Part shown: piece after piece, positions 47,434-55,954 of the stretch
How positions within the stretch are numbered: the first letter of the stretch is position 1
Layout of the letters: every line of letters starts with the position of its first letter
Origin: Psychrobacter urativorans
GTDB lineage: Bacteria; Pseudomonadota; Gammaproteobacteria; Pseudomonadales; Moraxellaceae
Assembly (NCBI RefSeq): GCF_001298525.1
Contig: NZ_CP012678.1
Span: forward strand, 1,612,001-1,676,000
DNA: 64,000 nt
Direction of reading: 5' to 3'
Translations under genes and position numbers: made by a program
The notes under the pieces: generated by a model
Told to the model about the DNA's origin: nothing
The model's input: the letters and a program-made list of their open reading frames with translations, nothing else
Database searches by the model: none

Positions 47434-47904
47434 ATGACGCCTGCCATTAACCTTGCCAAACAACGCGGTCTTGATTATGAGCTGCATGAATATATCCATG
47501 ATGAGCACGCACCCTCTTATGGACTAGAAGCTGCTGAAAAATTAGGCGTTGAAGCCGCGCGAATATTCAAAACCTTAGTGGTAGCAACGGAATCGGGTAC
47601 GCTTGCGGTGGCGATTGTGCCAGTTGCTACCACTTTAAATGTTAAAAAAATGGCAAAAGCCCTTGCCTGTAAAAAGGTCAAAATGGCAGATCCTAAACAA
47701 GTCGAACGCAGTAGCGGTTACGTACTTGGCGGCGTCAGTCCACTGGGACAAAAAAAGTGCTTAACGACTGTGATTGATTTATCAGCACAAGATAAAGTTA
47801 CCATTTATGTCAGCGCTGGTCGCCGTGGTTTAGAAATTGAACTGTCACCGCAGCAGTTGGCTACTACGCTTAACGCTCGATTTGCGGATATCGCTGACCG
47901 TTAA
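47434..47904 (+). CDS. ybaK: Cys-tRNA(Pro)/Cys-tRNA(Cys) deacylase
   Basis: A 156-residue YbaK-family editing protein. It starts MTPAINLAKQRGLDYELHEY, as in the family, with EAARIFKTLVV, KKMAKALACKKVKMADP and SGYVLGGVSPLGQKK (the GxxSP catalytic region). It hydrolyses mischarged Cys-tRNA(Pro). It is divergent from plsB over a 229-base spacer and is followed after 90 bases by the CHMI-family gene. Confidence 0.93.
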   Translation: MTPAINLAKQRGLDYELHEYIHDEHAPSYGLEAAEKLGVEAARIFKTLVVATESGTLAVAIVPVATTLNVKKMAKALACKKVKMADPKQVERSSGYVLGGVSPLGQKKCLTTVIDLSAQDKVTIYVSAGRRGLEIELSPQQLATTLNARFADIADR

Positions 47905-47994
47905 AAAAGCTTAATGTATAGTCATTATTAATATCTAAATCGTCTCTCATTTAAAAATTCGAATGATCGCTCACTTCTTATAAGGATAGTTTTT

Positions 47995-48369
47995 ATGCCG
48001 CATTTAACCATTCAAGCCACGCCCAATGTCATGATTCCTCATGCCGAATCGCTGCTCAAAACGTTAAATAACGCGCTTTGGGAGACGGGACATTTTAAAC
48101 AAGCGACTGATATTAAGGCGCGTATTTTACCAGTGAATACTTTTTTAGTAGGTGTTGAAGATGATGAGCAAGAACATGGCTTTATTTATGCACATCTGAA
48201 ATTGATGTCAGGACGTGAGGCGAGTGTCCGCGATAGTCTGGCGCAGTTATTGGTCACGACCATAGACGAAAAGTTGGCAGCCGCCCAATCAGGACGCACC
48301 CAATTACAAATATGTGTCGAAGTAGAAGAAATTAGCACTATTTATCAGAAAAAAATACTGGGTCAATAA
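47995..48369 (+). CDS. 5-carboxymethyl-2-hydroxymuconate isomerase-family protein (tautomerase superfamily)
   Basis: A 124-residue protein of the CHMI fold. After Met removal it has the N-terminal Pro (PHLTIQATPNV) that acts as general base in the family. FKQATDIKARI, FIYAHLKLMSGREASVRDSL and QICVEVEEI are typical. In E. coli HpcD acts in homoprotocatechuate degradation, but no other gene of that pathway is here, so the substrate is uncertain. AAGGATAG precedes the ATG. Confidence 0.82.
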   Translation: MPHLTIQATPNVMIPHAESLLKTLNNALWETGHFKQATDIKARILPVNTFLVGVEDDEQEHGFIYAHLKLMSGREASVRDSLAQLLVTTIDEKLAAAQSGRTQLQICVEVEEISTIYQKKILGQ

Positions 48370-48401
48370 TGCTGATTTTCATCGTTTTTTATACCGGAAC
48401 C

Positions 48402-48887
48402 TTACGAACACAGTGATTGACTGGCATATTTAGGTAAAATAATAATCTCGGTGGTGTAGCCCGCAGTTTTGCCCTCGGTTGCCATTAAATTACGTGCCAT
48501 ACGTAGTCGATATTTACCCGAGGCGGGCAGACATCCTTGATAAATAATACCGCCTTTAGTGCCATCTTGGGTGCCATTGGGCATCTGCAACACACCAACG
48601 TTAGCAGTTTCAGTAGTGCCCGCTAGTGGCGTGATATTAATGATGGCATATTGACCTTTTGTGGCGCTAAATTGATACCAACGTTCATTTTGTTTTGGGT
48701 TCAATTTACCGGTAACAGTGGTGCTCACTTGTCCTTTAGCAAAACGAATGGGCGTATCATTGCCACTAGTACTATTGGTGTTAGTTACTGCAGCAGTTGC
48801 GGCTAGGCTCACCATGGTCATACTGAGCACGGATACAATAAATACCGTCGCTGATGATAAAGGCTTCTTAATAGTGATGGGTAACAT
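48402..48887 (-). CDS. secreted protein resembling inhibitor of g-type lysozyme (PliG-like)
   Basis: A 161-residue exported protein. The signal peptide is about residues 1-33 (hydrophobic VFIVSVLSMTMVSLAATAA). The mature domain reads IRFAKGQVSTTVTGKLNPKQNERWYQFSATKGQ, then LPASGKYRLRMARN, the beta-sandwich pattern seen in PliG-type lysozyme inhibitors and related pre-peptidase C-terminal-like domains. Two Cys (YQGCLP and the final LCS) could form a disulfide. AGGAGCGG precedes the ATG. The assignment to PliG is tentative, since the domain type is shared. Confidence 0.6.
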   Translation of the reverse strand: MLPITIKKPLSSATVFIVSVLSMTMVSLAATAAVTNTNSTSGNDTPIRFAKGQVSTTVTGKLNPKQNERWYQFSATKGQYAIINITPLAGTTETANVGVLQMPNGTQDGTKGGIIYQGCLPASGKYRLRMARNLMATEGKTAGYTTEIIILPKYASQSLCS

Positions 48888-49063
48888 AATCCGCTCCTAT
48901 AATGAATGATAATAAATAGTAAAATCACTCTGAGAATATCACAGTCATAGAACGCCAAATATGGTGAATGTAAGGCGATATTGTGTCGTAATACTGTTCA
49001 TGGTTAATAAAAAAAGCTTATACAAAACGGTTAAGCAAAAATGATTATGCAAAAAAGCTAAGC

Positions 49064-49096
49064 AAAAAAAAGCGCCCGTTTAATAGGCGCTTTTTT
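49064..49096. terminator. terminator downstream of the acyl-CoA dehydrogenase gene
   Basis: A GCGCC/GGCGC stem (49072-49076 and 49086-49090) is extended by A7 and T6 with a 9-base loop. It is oriented for the minus-strand dehydrogenase but is symmetric enough to work both ways. Confidence 0.8.
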
Positions 49097-49150
49097 ATCA
49101 CATTTGGCAGGCTAGTGTTATCTCAAGCTCAGCTCAGACTATATTTATTT

Positions 49151-50971
49151 TTAGTCTAAAAAGGCAAAGCTTTCGATTTTCATTGCCGTCATGCTTTCGC
49201 TTGGCGCTACCATACTTTCGGCATGACCTGACGTACGGGTTAATATTTTATCAAAATAGAACTCGGCAGTTTGGATTTTAGCAGTATAGAATTCTTCTGA
49301 TTCAGTACCGCCATTTTTAATTTTTTCATGAGCGACAGCTGCCATACGCGCCCAGTGATAGCCCATCATCACATAGCCTGAATACATTAAGAAGTCGTCG
49401 GACGCTGCTGAGATAATTTCACGGTCTTTACGAGCGATAAGCATCAAGCGTACGGTCAGGGTATTCCACTCGGCACACAGTTTGGTCAATGCCCATACAA
49501 ACTTACGCATGTCTTTATCAAGCGCATATTCGCCACACCATCTCATGATGTTAGAGGTATAGTCGCGGATGATTTTCCCTTTCGACTGTAGCAACACTTT
49601 ACGACCCAGTAAATCTAGGGCTTGGATGCCGGTCGTGCCTTCATACATAGTGGCAATACGGGCATCACGAGCGATGAGCTCCATGCCCCATTCTTTAATA
49701 TAACCATGTCCACCGTAGATTTGTTGCCCGTGTTTGGCGGATTCAATACCCAGCTCAGTTAAGAAACCTTTAATAATTGGGGTATAAAAACCAAGCTTAT
49801 CATCCCATTTTTCAAACTCTGCTTCATCGCCATTGACAACGGCTTGTGACATTTTATCAGCATAACGTGCGGCATGATAAATCATGGAGCGACCACCTTC
49901 AGCAAACGCTTTTTGAGTCAGTAGCATGCGTCGTACATCAGCATGATTAATAATAGCATCTGCTACTTTTTCAGGGTCTTTAACACCGGATAGCGTGCGC
50001 ATAGAGCGACGATCTTTGGCATAGGGCAGTGCGTTTTGGAAGGATAATTCCGTATGCGCCAAGCCTTCGATACCAGTACCGATACGAGCAGTGTTCATAA
50101 AGGTGAACATCGCTTTCAGACCTTTATTCGGCTCGCCAATCAAATGACCGACTGCCTCATCGAAGTTCAGGACACAAGTTGCTGATGAGCTAATGCCCAT
50201 TTTATGTTCAATAGAGCCACAGCTCACGCCATTACGCTCACCAATTTCACTTTCAGCATTGGGCAAGAATTTTGGTACGATAAATAACGAAATACCGCGC
50301 GTGCCTTCAGGGGCGTCCGGTAGGCGAGCCAATACGATATGAATGATATTTTCAGTTAAATCATGTTCACCGCTGGAGATAAAAATCTTAGTGCCCGATA
50401 GCTTATAGCTACCGTCTTCTTGTGGAATGGCTTTTGACTTTACCTGACCCAAATCCGTACCACATTGCGGTTCAGTCAGACACATCGTACCTGCCCATGA
50501 GCCTGCGACCAATTTATGCAAATAGGTTTCTTTTTGCTCATCGTTACCGTACTGCATTAGAGTATTGATACAGCCGGTGGATAGACCAGGGTACATGGAC
50601 CATGGCCAATTGGCAGTGCCGATAATCTCAGATTTAATGAGGTTCAATGACATGGGTAAATTCATACCACCGTATTGTTCTGGATACGAGATACCTTGCC
50701 AGCCCCCTTCTACAAACTGCTGATACGCTTCTTTAAACCCTTTTGGAGTAGTAACCACGCCATTATCAAAATGACAGCCCTCGGCATCGCCCGATTGATA
50801 AATAGGCATCAGCACGTTTTCGGCAAAATCAGCAATACTTTGCAAAATCATATCGACGGTTTCAGGATCAGCGTTTTCGCCATTATCCAAATCTTTATAA
50901 TGCTTCTGAAAATTAAAAACATCATTAATTAAGAACTTAATATCACGTAAAGGAGCTTTGTAAGTTAACAT
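49151..50971 (-). CDS. acyl-CoA dehydrogenase (DmdC-like, with C-terminal extension)
   Basis: A 606-residue flavoprotein starting MLTYKAPLRDIKFLINDVF, the signature N-terminus of the about 600-residue acyl-CoA dehydrogenase branch that includes DmdC (3-methylmercaptopropionyl-CoA dehydrogenase). GTMCLTEPQCGTDLG is the FAD/acyl loop, KMGISSSATCVLNFD follows, and TMYEGTTGIQALDLLG carries the likely catalytic base region. The last 130 residues are the C-terminal domain of this branch. It oxidises acyl-CoA to enoyl-CoA, but the chain specificity is unclear. ATG 50971 has GAGA six bases upstream; ATG 50977 is equally in frame. Confidence 0.9.
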   Translation of the reverse strand: MLTYKAPLRDIKFLINDVFNFQKHYKDLDNGENADPETVDMILQSIADFAENVLMPIYQSGDAEGCHFDNGVVTTPKGFKEAYQQFVEGGWQGISYPEQYGGMNLPMSLNLIKSEIIGTANWPWSMYPGLSTGCINTLMQYGNDEQKETYLHKLVAGSWAGTMCLTEPQCGTDLGQVKSKAIPQEDGSYKLSGTKIFISSGEHDLTENIIHIVLARLPDAPEGTRGISLFIVPKFLPNAESEIGERNGVSCGSIEHKMGISSSATCVLNFDEAVGHLIGEPNKGLKAMFTFMNTARIGTGIEGLAHTELSFQNALPYAKDRRSMRTLSGVKDPEKVADAIINHADVRRMLLTQKAFAEGGRSMIYHAARYADKMSQAVVNGDEAEFEKWDDKLGFYTPIIKGFLTELGIESAKHGQQIYGGHGYIKEWGMELIARDARIATMYEGTTGIQALDLLGRKVLLQSKGKIIRDYTSNIMRWCGEYALDKDMRKFVWALTKLCAEWNTLTVRLMLIARKDREIISAASDDFLMYSGYVMMGYHWARMAAVAHEKIKNGGTESEEFYTAKIQTAEFYFDKILTRTSGHAESMVAPSESMTAMKIESFAFLD

Positions 50972-51366
50972 AGTCATTCTCTTTAATCGGTTGGCTGTCG
51001 TAGAATTAATAAGCCATTATTAGTGTGTTAAAGGTGCGGTTAGTCAGTATGAAAAAGAGCATTTTTTATAAATTTTATGAAGTATTGCTTACTTATTATC
51101 ATAATGGTTAAGCTTTACTTAATATGTATCTGTAATACAGCGTTATTGTCAGTATAAGTCGTCTGTTTAGAGAAATATAGTACGTATAACTAATATTCAT
51201 AGTTTTATTGATAATGTATTACTTTGTATGAATATTATGCTGATTTCATGTAGATAAAGAGTCGCTAGTAAGGCATATATCATGTTGCTTTCTATATTTC
51301 AGAGTCTATTTATAAACTAAAGATAAATAAACTAAAGTCAATAAATTTAAATTGGGATTTTCGTTC
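50972..51366. other. AT-rich divergent spacer between the acyl-CoA dehydrogenase and FUSC-like genes
   Basis: 395 very AT-rich bases with no gene. A 15 bp-period duplication ATAAACTAAAG (51312-51322 and 51327-51337) lies just before the next gene. Promoters must be here for both directions but none stands out. Confidence 0.5.
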
Positions 51367-52479
51367 ATGCATACCTCGCAGTACACGGCAGCGCTGAAAC
51401 GTTTTATCAGTGGTGAGCTAACCCATCTGCTAACGATTAATAAAAGTCGTCGACCATGGCATTTACCGCTGATGGCAGCGATTGCGATTAGTTTCCCCGT
51501 GTTTATTGGTGCTTATTTTGGCGTGTTATCGTCGGGTATTAAGGCGTCTTTGGGTGCCATGGTTATTTTGAATTTACCCTTGGTGGGGACATTGCCTTAT
51601 CGGATTGTGACGCTGCTGGCATGGGGATTTGCCATGTCGTTATGTTTTGCGTTAGGTCTTATCGCACAGCAAGTGCCTATTCTTAGGTTGCCCGTATTTA
51701 CGTTGGTGGCATTTGGGATCGTGGGGTTAGGGCGTTATTATCGCCAGCCGCCACCCGCTGGACTGTTTATCATGATGGCAAGTGCGCTTGCGCTGTTTAT
51801 TCCGCTACCGCTCACGCAACTGTTACCAGCGACAGGCATGGTGATGTTGGGCAGTGGTTTTGCAATAGTGATGGGGTTGCTATATTCGCTATTTTTACTG
51901 ATGACCCGACCTTCGCAGCCTGCGCCCGTTTATAGCTATGAGCCGGATACCATCACTGAAAGTATTATTGTCACGGGTTTTGTCAGCCTGGCGTTATTAC
52001 TGGCGATGACCCTTAAGATGTCTAACCCTTATTGGGCGGCAGTGAGTTGTTTTATTATTATTCAAGGCATTCATTTGCGTACGATATGGATTAAGCAGCT
52101 GCATCGTCTGCTTGGGACGATGCTTGGTATTGGGCTGGCAAGCTGGATGCTGTCGTGGGGGCTGTCCATGTGGGGCGTGGCGATTGCATTGCTGCTTATG
52201 GTGCTGAGCATTGAGTCATTGATTGACCGTCATTATGGCTTGGCGGTGATATTTATTACGCCGCTGACGATATTTATTGCCGAATATGGTAGTGGTTTAC
52301 CGCTCGTGCCGGAGATGTACCCTGAGATTATTCAGGCGCGGCTGTTGGATACCGCGCTCGGCTGTATGATAGGGTTAAGTGGTGGGGTGGTCATGCATTC
52401 CACCACAATACGCACACCGCTACGGCGAGTGGAAAATTGGTTACTGGTACGGTTTGATGGGAATAAAAATGCGAGTTAG
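51367..52479 (+). CDS. FUSC-like (YccS/aromatic acid exporter) integral membrane protein
   Basis: A 370-residue protein with about ten hydrophobic segments in two sets of five (about 35-165 and 200-330), separated by a short soluble loop (MTRPSQPAPVYSYEPDT). The second set has NPYWAAVSCFIIIQG and TMLGIGLASWML, the FUSC_2 pattern of aromatic-acid or fusaric-acid exporters, with RLLDTALGCMIGLSGG near the end. The large cytoplasmic domain of YccS is absent. It may be an inner-membrane efflux component, substrate unknown. ATG 51367 chosen; an in-frame TTG lies five codons earlier. Confidence 0.78.
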   Translation: MHTSQYTAALKRFISGELTHLLTINKSRRPWHLPLMAAIAISFPVFIGAYFGVLSSGIKASLGAMVILNLPLVGTLPYRIVTLLAWGFAMSLCFALGLIAQQVPILRLPVFTLVAFGIVGLGRYYRQPPPAGLFIMMASALALFIPLPLTQLLPATGMVMLGSGFAIVMGLLYSLFLLMTRPSQPAPVYSYEPDTITESIIVTGFVSLALLLAMTLKMSNPYWAAVSCFIIIQGIHLRTIWIKQLHRLLGTMLGIGLASWMLSWGLSMWGVAIALLLMVLSIESLIDRHYGLAVIFITPLTIFIAEYGSGLPLVPEMYPEIIQARLLDTALGCMIGLSGGVVMHSTTIRTPLRRVENWLLVRFDGNKNAS

Positions 52480-52523
52480 GCAATTGGTTAATTAGGCAGT
52501 TAGTTAATTAAGCAATTAAGCAG
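52476..52523. repeat. 16 bp-period tandem repeat, three degenerate units
   Basis: Units 52476-52491, 52492-52507 and 52508-52523 are variants of TTAGGCAATTGGTTAA. The first overlaps the stop codon of the FUSC-like gene. It fills the convergent spacer with aroE; no terminator is visible there. Confidence 0.75.
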
Positions 52524-52531
52524 TTAGGAAC

Positions 52532-53407
52532 TTATCCAGATTGCTTTTTTAATATTGTAGTTGCCTGTGCGACATCAATAACGTGCCCCGTCCAACGCTC
52601 AAAACTCAACGCCGCTTGACCAATCAGCATCCCGTAACCGTCTGAGGTTTGGGCACCACGGGCAGCAAAATGCTGTAAAAATGGCAATTCGCGTCCGTAC
52701 ATCATATCGTAAGCAAAGTGACAATTTAAATCATCCGCTAAAGGTAAAGTCTCGCCACTCAGTCCAATAGAGGTGGCGTTAATAATCACATCAAACTGTC
52801 CAGTTAACTCGGTAGTTGCACAACTTTTAATATCATGCTGATGAATGGTGGCACTTGCCGCGCTTAGCTCAGACACTAAATCAGTCGCCTTACTCATCGT
52901 ACGATTGGCAAGCGTCAACTGCCCAATACCTGCTTCAATCAGTGGTAATATTGCCCCGCGTGCTGCTCCACCTGCGCCAATAATCGCCACGCGTGCGCCC
53001 TCAAGCTGCCAGCCTAAGCTTGTGATGTGATTGACCAAGCCTTGACCATCGGTATTATCACCATACAGCGCGTCTGTTAACGATGCGCCTTGTTGTAATT
53101 TCTCTTTATTTAATAACAGCGTATTGACCGCGCCTGCAACGCTTGCATGCTCAGATATCCCACCACGAGCCAAACACGCCGCATACGCCACTTGTTTAAA
53201 AGGCACGGTCACATTCGCACCCATACCGCCGCCATGAAAAAACGCCTCAACCACCGCAGTAAAGCTCTCAGCATTATTTGGACAATATTGCCGCTCATAA
53301 CGAATATCACATCCCGTTTGGGCGGCAAAAACCTGATGAATCTCAGGTGACTTGCTGTGCGCAATCGGATTGCCAATAACGATAAAATGGTGCGTGCTTT
53401 TATTCAT
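52532..53407 (-). CDS. aroE: shikimate dehydrogenase (NADP+)
   Basis: A 291-residue protein (E. coli AroE 272). The shikimate-binding site is GNPIAHSKSPEIH, the catalytic Lys lies in NVTVPFKQ and the Asp in NTDGQGL. The NADP motif is GAGGAARGAI and NRTMSKA. The C-terminus has DGYGMLIGQAALSFERW. It reduces 3-dehydroshikimate to shikimate for chorismate, the substrate upstream of PabC (54665). ATG 53407 is chosen; TTG six codons earlier is rejected. It is convergent with the FUSC-like gene. Confidence 0.95.
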   Translation of the reverse strand: MNKSTHHFIVIGNPIAHSKSPEIHQVFAAQTGCDIRYERQYCPNNAESFTAVVEAFFHGGGMGANVTVPFKQVAYAACLARGGISEHASVAGAVNTLLLNKEKLQQGASLTDALYGDNTDGQGLVNHITSLGWQLEGARVAIIGAGGAARGAILPLIEAGIGQLTLANRTMSKATDLVSELSAASATIHQHDIKSCATTELTGQFDVIINATSIGLSGETLPLADDLNCHFAYDMMYGRELPFLQHFAARGAQTSDGYGMLIGQAALSFERWTGHVIDVAQATTILKKQSG

Positions 53408-53890
53408 AGCCTGTCTGCTGTCCAAAATAGGTGAAAGGGTAAACCTTATAAAACCGTTATCTCATCAGTTCATACGGCTGAGATAAAATCATCAGCCTTA
53501 TTCATCATAGGGCATCATAGGCGATAACAAGGTTTTTAACAAATTTGTACCCGCTGCGATTGTTACGCGTAACGTAAAAGGTAGTCAATTGCTGGGCAGT
53601 TGGGTAAACTGTATGGCAGAAAGGCTCGATATTGATTCGCTAATTCTTGATATTAAAGATTGGTCTTAAGAAGTGATATTAAGGATTAATATGCAGTCAC
53701 TAGCAACAGAGCATCCATCGCGTCATTACACTTATCACTTTCCCTGATGATTGCTTTTGATTTTTGATGCGTACAGCTACCATAATAATAATGTCTCGTT
53801 AGACCATACTATTTTTCATTATCGGCAGCATTGATGCTGTCTCGTTAATACTATTGAGAGATTAACCCAAAAACTGTGAGTAAATTGTCC
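53408..53890. other. divergent spacer between aroE and the lipoprotein gene
   Basis: 483 bases without a gene. It contains a 12 bp perfect palindrome GTTACGCGTAAC (53562-53573), a possible protein-binding site. No terminator or known RNA is seen. Confidence 0.5.
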
Positions 53891-54583
53891 ATGTGGAAGA
53901 ATATCCTACAGACCTGTGTTATCGGTGTCACACTAGTGGCAGGCGTTTCATTGAGTGCCTGTAACGGCTCAAAACCAGACAGCGTTGAAGAGGTTACCGC
54001 TGATTTGAGTGCTGAAAAAGCCCCTGCCAAACAGTCAGCATCGGCAACATCGACGCCAAATGCAGACTTAGACGGTGCTACCGTTGGGCAAGGCGTGCCG
54101 GTCAGTTATGATGTGTCTGCATGGAGCAAAGGCAGTGTTGAACCGCTGAACTTGGGCGAGATAGATAAAATAAAAGCGACCTTTGGTAAAGTATTAAGCA
54201 CGGATGAGAATAGCCTCGACTATGCCAGTAATCCTGCGACCAAATATCGCTTTATGGCTACCGATGCACCGTATCTTGACCTCATTGACTCGCCCAAATA
54301 TTTAGAAATGGGTTGGTATTTTGCCAATCCAACCGATACCGACAAAGAAAAGGAAATAAGCCGCGCTCATGCCAAAAAAGCCTATAAACTGGCGCGGCAG
54401 CTGATGGGTGATGATGGCGGTAAAGTTATGGCGGATATGCTTGCCGGTCAAATTATCAAAAATAAAACCGTTGGTGGGCAAAAAATAGAATTGGCAAAAT
54501 GTGAATTTTATAGCTGTATGCTGGTGCTCAATAAATCCGTATCAGAGGCAACCGTTGCAGAGCCAGACGTTAATAGCCAATAA
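53891..54583 (+). CDS. putative lipoprotein of unknown function
   Basis: A 230-residue protein from ATG 53891 (an in-frame GTG at 53876 would add five residues). Residues 1-24 are a lipoprotein signal with lipobox LSAC, so Cys24 should be lipidated. A Ala/Ser/Thr-rich linker (about 25-65) is followed by a globular part. I recognise no domain. The only other cysteines are the late Cys pair KCEFYSC, which could form a disulfide through DsbA. It precedes pabC by 81 bases. Confidence 0.75.
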   Translation: MWKNILQTCVIGVTLVAGVSLSACNGSKPDSVEEVTADLSAEKAPAKQSASATSTPNADLDGATVGQGVPVSYDVSAWSKGSVEPLNLGEIDKIKATFGKVLSTDENSLDYASNPATKYRFMATDAPYLDLIDSPKYLEMGWYFANPTDTDKEKEISRAHAKKAYKLARQLMGDDGGKVMADMLAGQIIKNKTVGGQKIELAKCEFYSCMLVLNKSVSEATVAEPDVNSQ

Positions 54584-54599
54584 TCAATAGCCAATAATC
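54572..54599. repeat. exact 14 bp tandem duplication over the lipoprotein stop codon
   Basis: AATAGCCAATAATC occurs at 54572-54585 and 54586-54599. The first copy contains the TAA stop at 54581-54583. Confidence 0.8.
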
Positions 54600-54664
54600 A
54601 ATAAAGAATAGAGCGCCCAATGAGAGTCATACAGTGATGATAACTGAATAATGATAAAGCAGTC

Positions 54665-55594
54665 ATGATAAAGCAGACGAATAGTTGGATATGTTTGCAG
54701 TCGCAAGCTACCGCTAGCTTGGATAAGCCTTTAAACAGCGTCAGCCTTGATAGTCGTGGTCTGGCGTATGGCGATGGGTTTTTTACCACGATGGGCGTCA
54801 TTGATGGTGCGATATTGTGGCAAGACTATCACCGTCAGCGCATCCGCTCTCATGCTACCGCTCTACAGCTTGATATTGATAGTGACGCGCTATGTATAGA
54901 TTTACAAATTCACGCCAAGCAGCTACAACAAGGGGTGCTAAAACTTATCATCACTCGCGCGCCGCAAGCTGTGCGTGGTTATGGCTTTACCCCAAAAGTA
55001 TCAGGTAGTCAGTGTAAAATTTGGCTCAAGGCAATGCCTATGAACATAGCCACTATTGATCAATGGCAGCTACCTAATGGGCATTTAGTACCTATGCAAC
55101 CTGTGATACCTGCTGCGTGTTTGACCGCACAACTTGCTTGCTTTCCACCACCTTTAGCGGGTCTAAAAAGCTTAAACCGTCTCGATAATGTGCTGGCAAG
55201 TGGTGAGCTACAGCGTCTTAATCAGACAGCACCGAATCTTGATAAAAAATTTGGTGAAGGCTTGGTGCGAGATATGACTGGGAGCTGGATTGAGGGCACG
55301 ATGAGCAATATATTTTATCGTCTCAATTCTCAAAAACAAACTTCTGCTACAGCAGAACAATTTGACAATACCCAATGGTTTACGCCACCGCTTGAGCACT
55401 CAGGCGTACGAGGGGTAATGCGTACCGTTATCATGGAAGGGTTTGCAACGTCCACGACACCGATTATGGAACGACCGCTGAGGGACGAGGATTTACCAAA
55501 GTTGTCACAGCTATTTTTTTGTAATGCGCTGCGCGGGATAATGCCAGTAAGTTCGCTAACATTGCTGACGGGTGAAGTAATCAATTTTGCATAA
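54665..55594 (+). CDS. pabC: aminodeoxychorismate lyase
   Basis: A 309-residue fold-type IV PLP enzyme (E. coli PabC 269). DSRGLAYGDGFFTTMGV is the family N-terminal motif, Lys168 in GLKSLNRLDNVLAS is the PLP lysine, GSWIEGTMSNIFY and FFCNALRGIMPV follow. It makes 4-aminobenzoate plus pyruvate for folate, complementing folK. About 40 extra residues come from loops near 225-245. In other gammaproteobacteria mltG follows directly; here a 1.8 kb DpnI-type cassette intervenes. The ribosome site is weak. Confidence 0.94.
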   Translation: MIKQTNSWICLQSQATASLDKPLNSVSLDSRGLAYGDGFFTTMGVIDGAILWQDYHRQRIRSHATALQLDIDSDALCIDLQIHAKQLQQGVLKLIITRAPQAVRGYGFTPKVSGSQCKIWLKAMPMNIATIDQWQLPNGHLVPMQPVIPAACLTAQLACFPPPLAGLKSLNRLDNVLASGELQRLNQTAPNLDKKFGEGLVRDMTGSWIEGTMSNIFYRLNSQKQTSATAEQFDNTQWFTPPLEHSGVRGVMRTVIMEGFATSTTPIMERPLRDEDLPKLSQLFFCNALRGIMPVSSLTLLTGEVINFA

Positions 55595-55599
55595 GCATT

Positions 55600-55788
55600 T
55601 TATTCGACAACTTCAAACTCCGTATTCCGATAATCTTCTGAACCTAAAACAACTTCTTCATTTTGATAAAGTGCTTGAACACGTGATAAAGCACTTTGTT
55701 CATCTTTAGCATTAACCTTAATCACTCTGCTTAAAATTTCCGTTATTTCAACGTTAAAAATTCTTTTAACGGCTACTGCTTTATTCAT
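55600..55788 (-). CDS. dpnD: DpnD/PcfM-family small protein
   Basis: A 62-residue protein that fits the DpnD-PcfM family along its whole length: FNVEITEILSRVIKV, an Ala/Gln helix (NAKDEQSALSRVQALYQ), then EEVVLGSEDYRNTEFEV. In Streptococcus pneumoniae dpnD is the second gene of the DpnI cassette, next to dpnC, which is the DpnI gene. Here the DpnI homologue is 756 bases upstream on the same strand, with an opposite-strand gene in between. Function of DpnD is not established. Its stop lies only 5 bases past the convergent pabC stop. ATG 55788 is chosen over GTG 55797. Confidence 0.78.
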   Translation of the reverse strand: MNKAVAVKRIFNVEITEILSRVIKVNAKDEQSALSRVQALYQNEEVVLGSEDYRNTEFEVVE

Positions 55789-55920
55789 GCTATGCACTCA
55801 CCACTCTTAATCCTATTTATTGGCAATATTATGTCACCTCATTATTGGGGCGACTCAAAAGAAGTGATCGTCTTTTGTTACGCAGGCTTGTGTCATTAAG
55901 CAAATCGATCAATGATGATT

Positions 55921-55948
55921 TTTTAAAGGAGAACGTTTTAAAGGAGAA
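55921..55948 (+). repeat. duplicated 13-base segment carrying two Shine-Dalgarno sequences
   Basis: TTTTAAAGGAGAA occurs at 55921-55933 and 55936-55948. Only the second copy is correctly spaced (8 bases) from ATG 55955 of the 192-residue gene. The duplicate AAAGGAG may be a slippage product or act as a standby site. Confidence 0.75.
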
Positions 55949-55954
55949 ATATCG

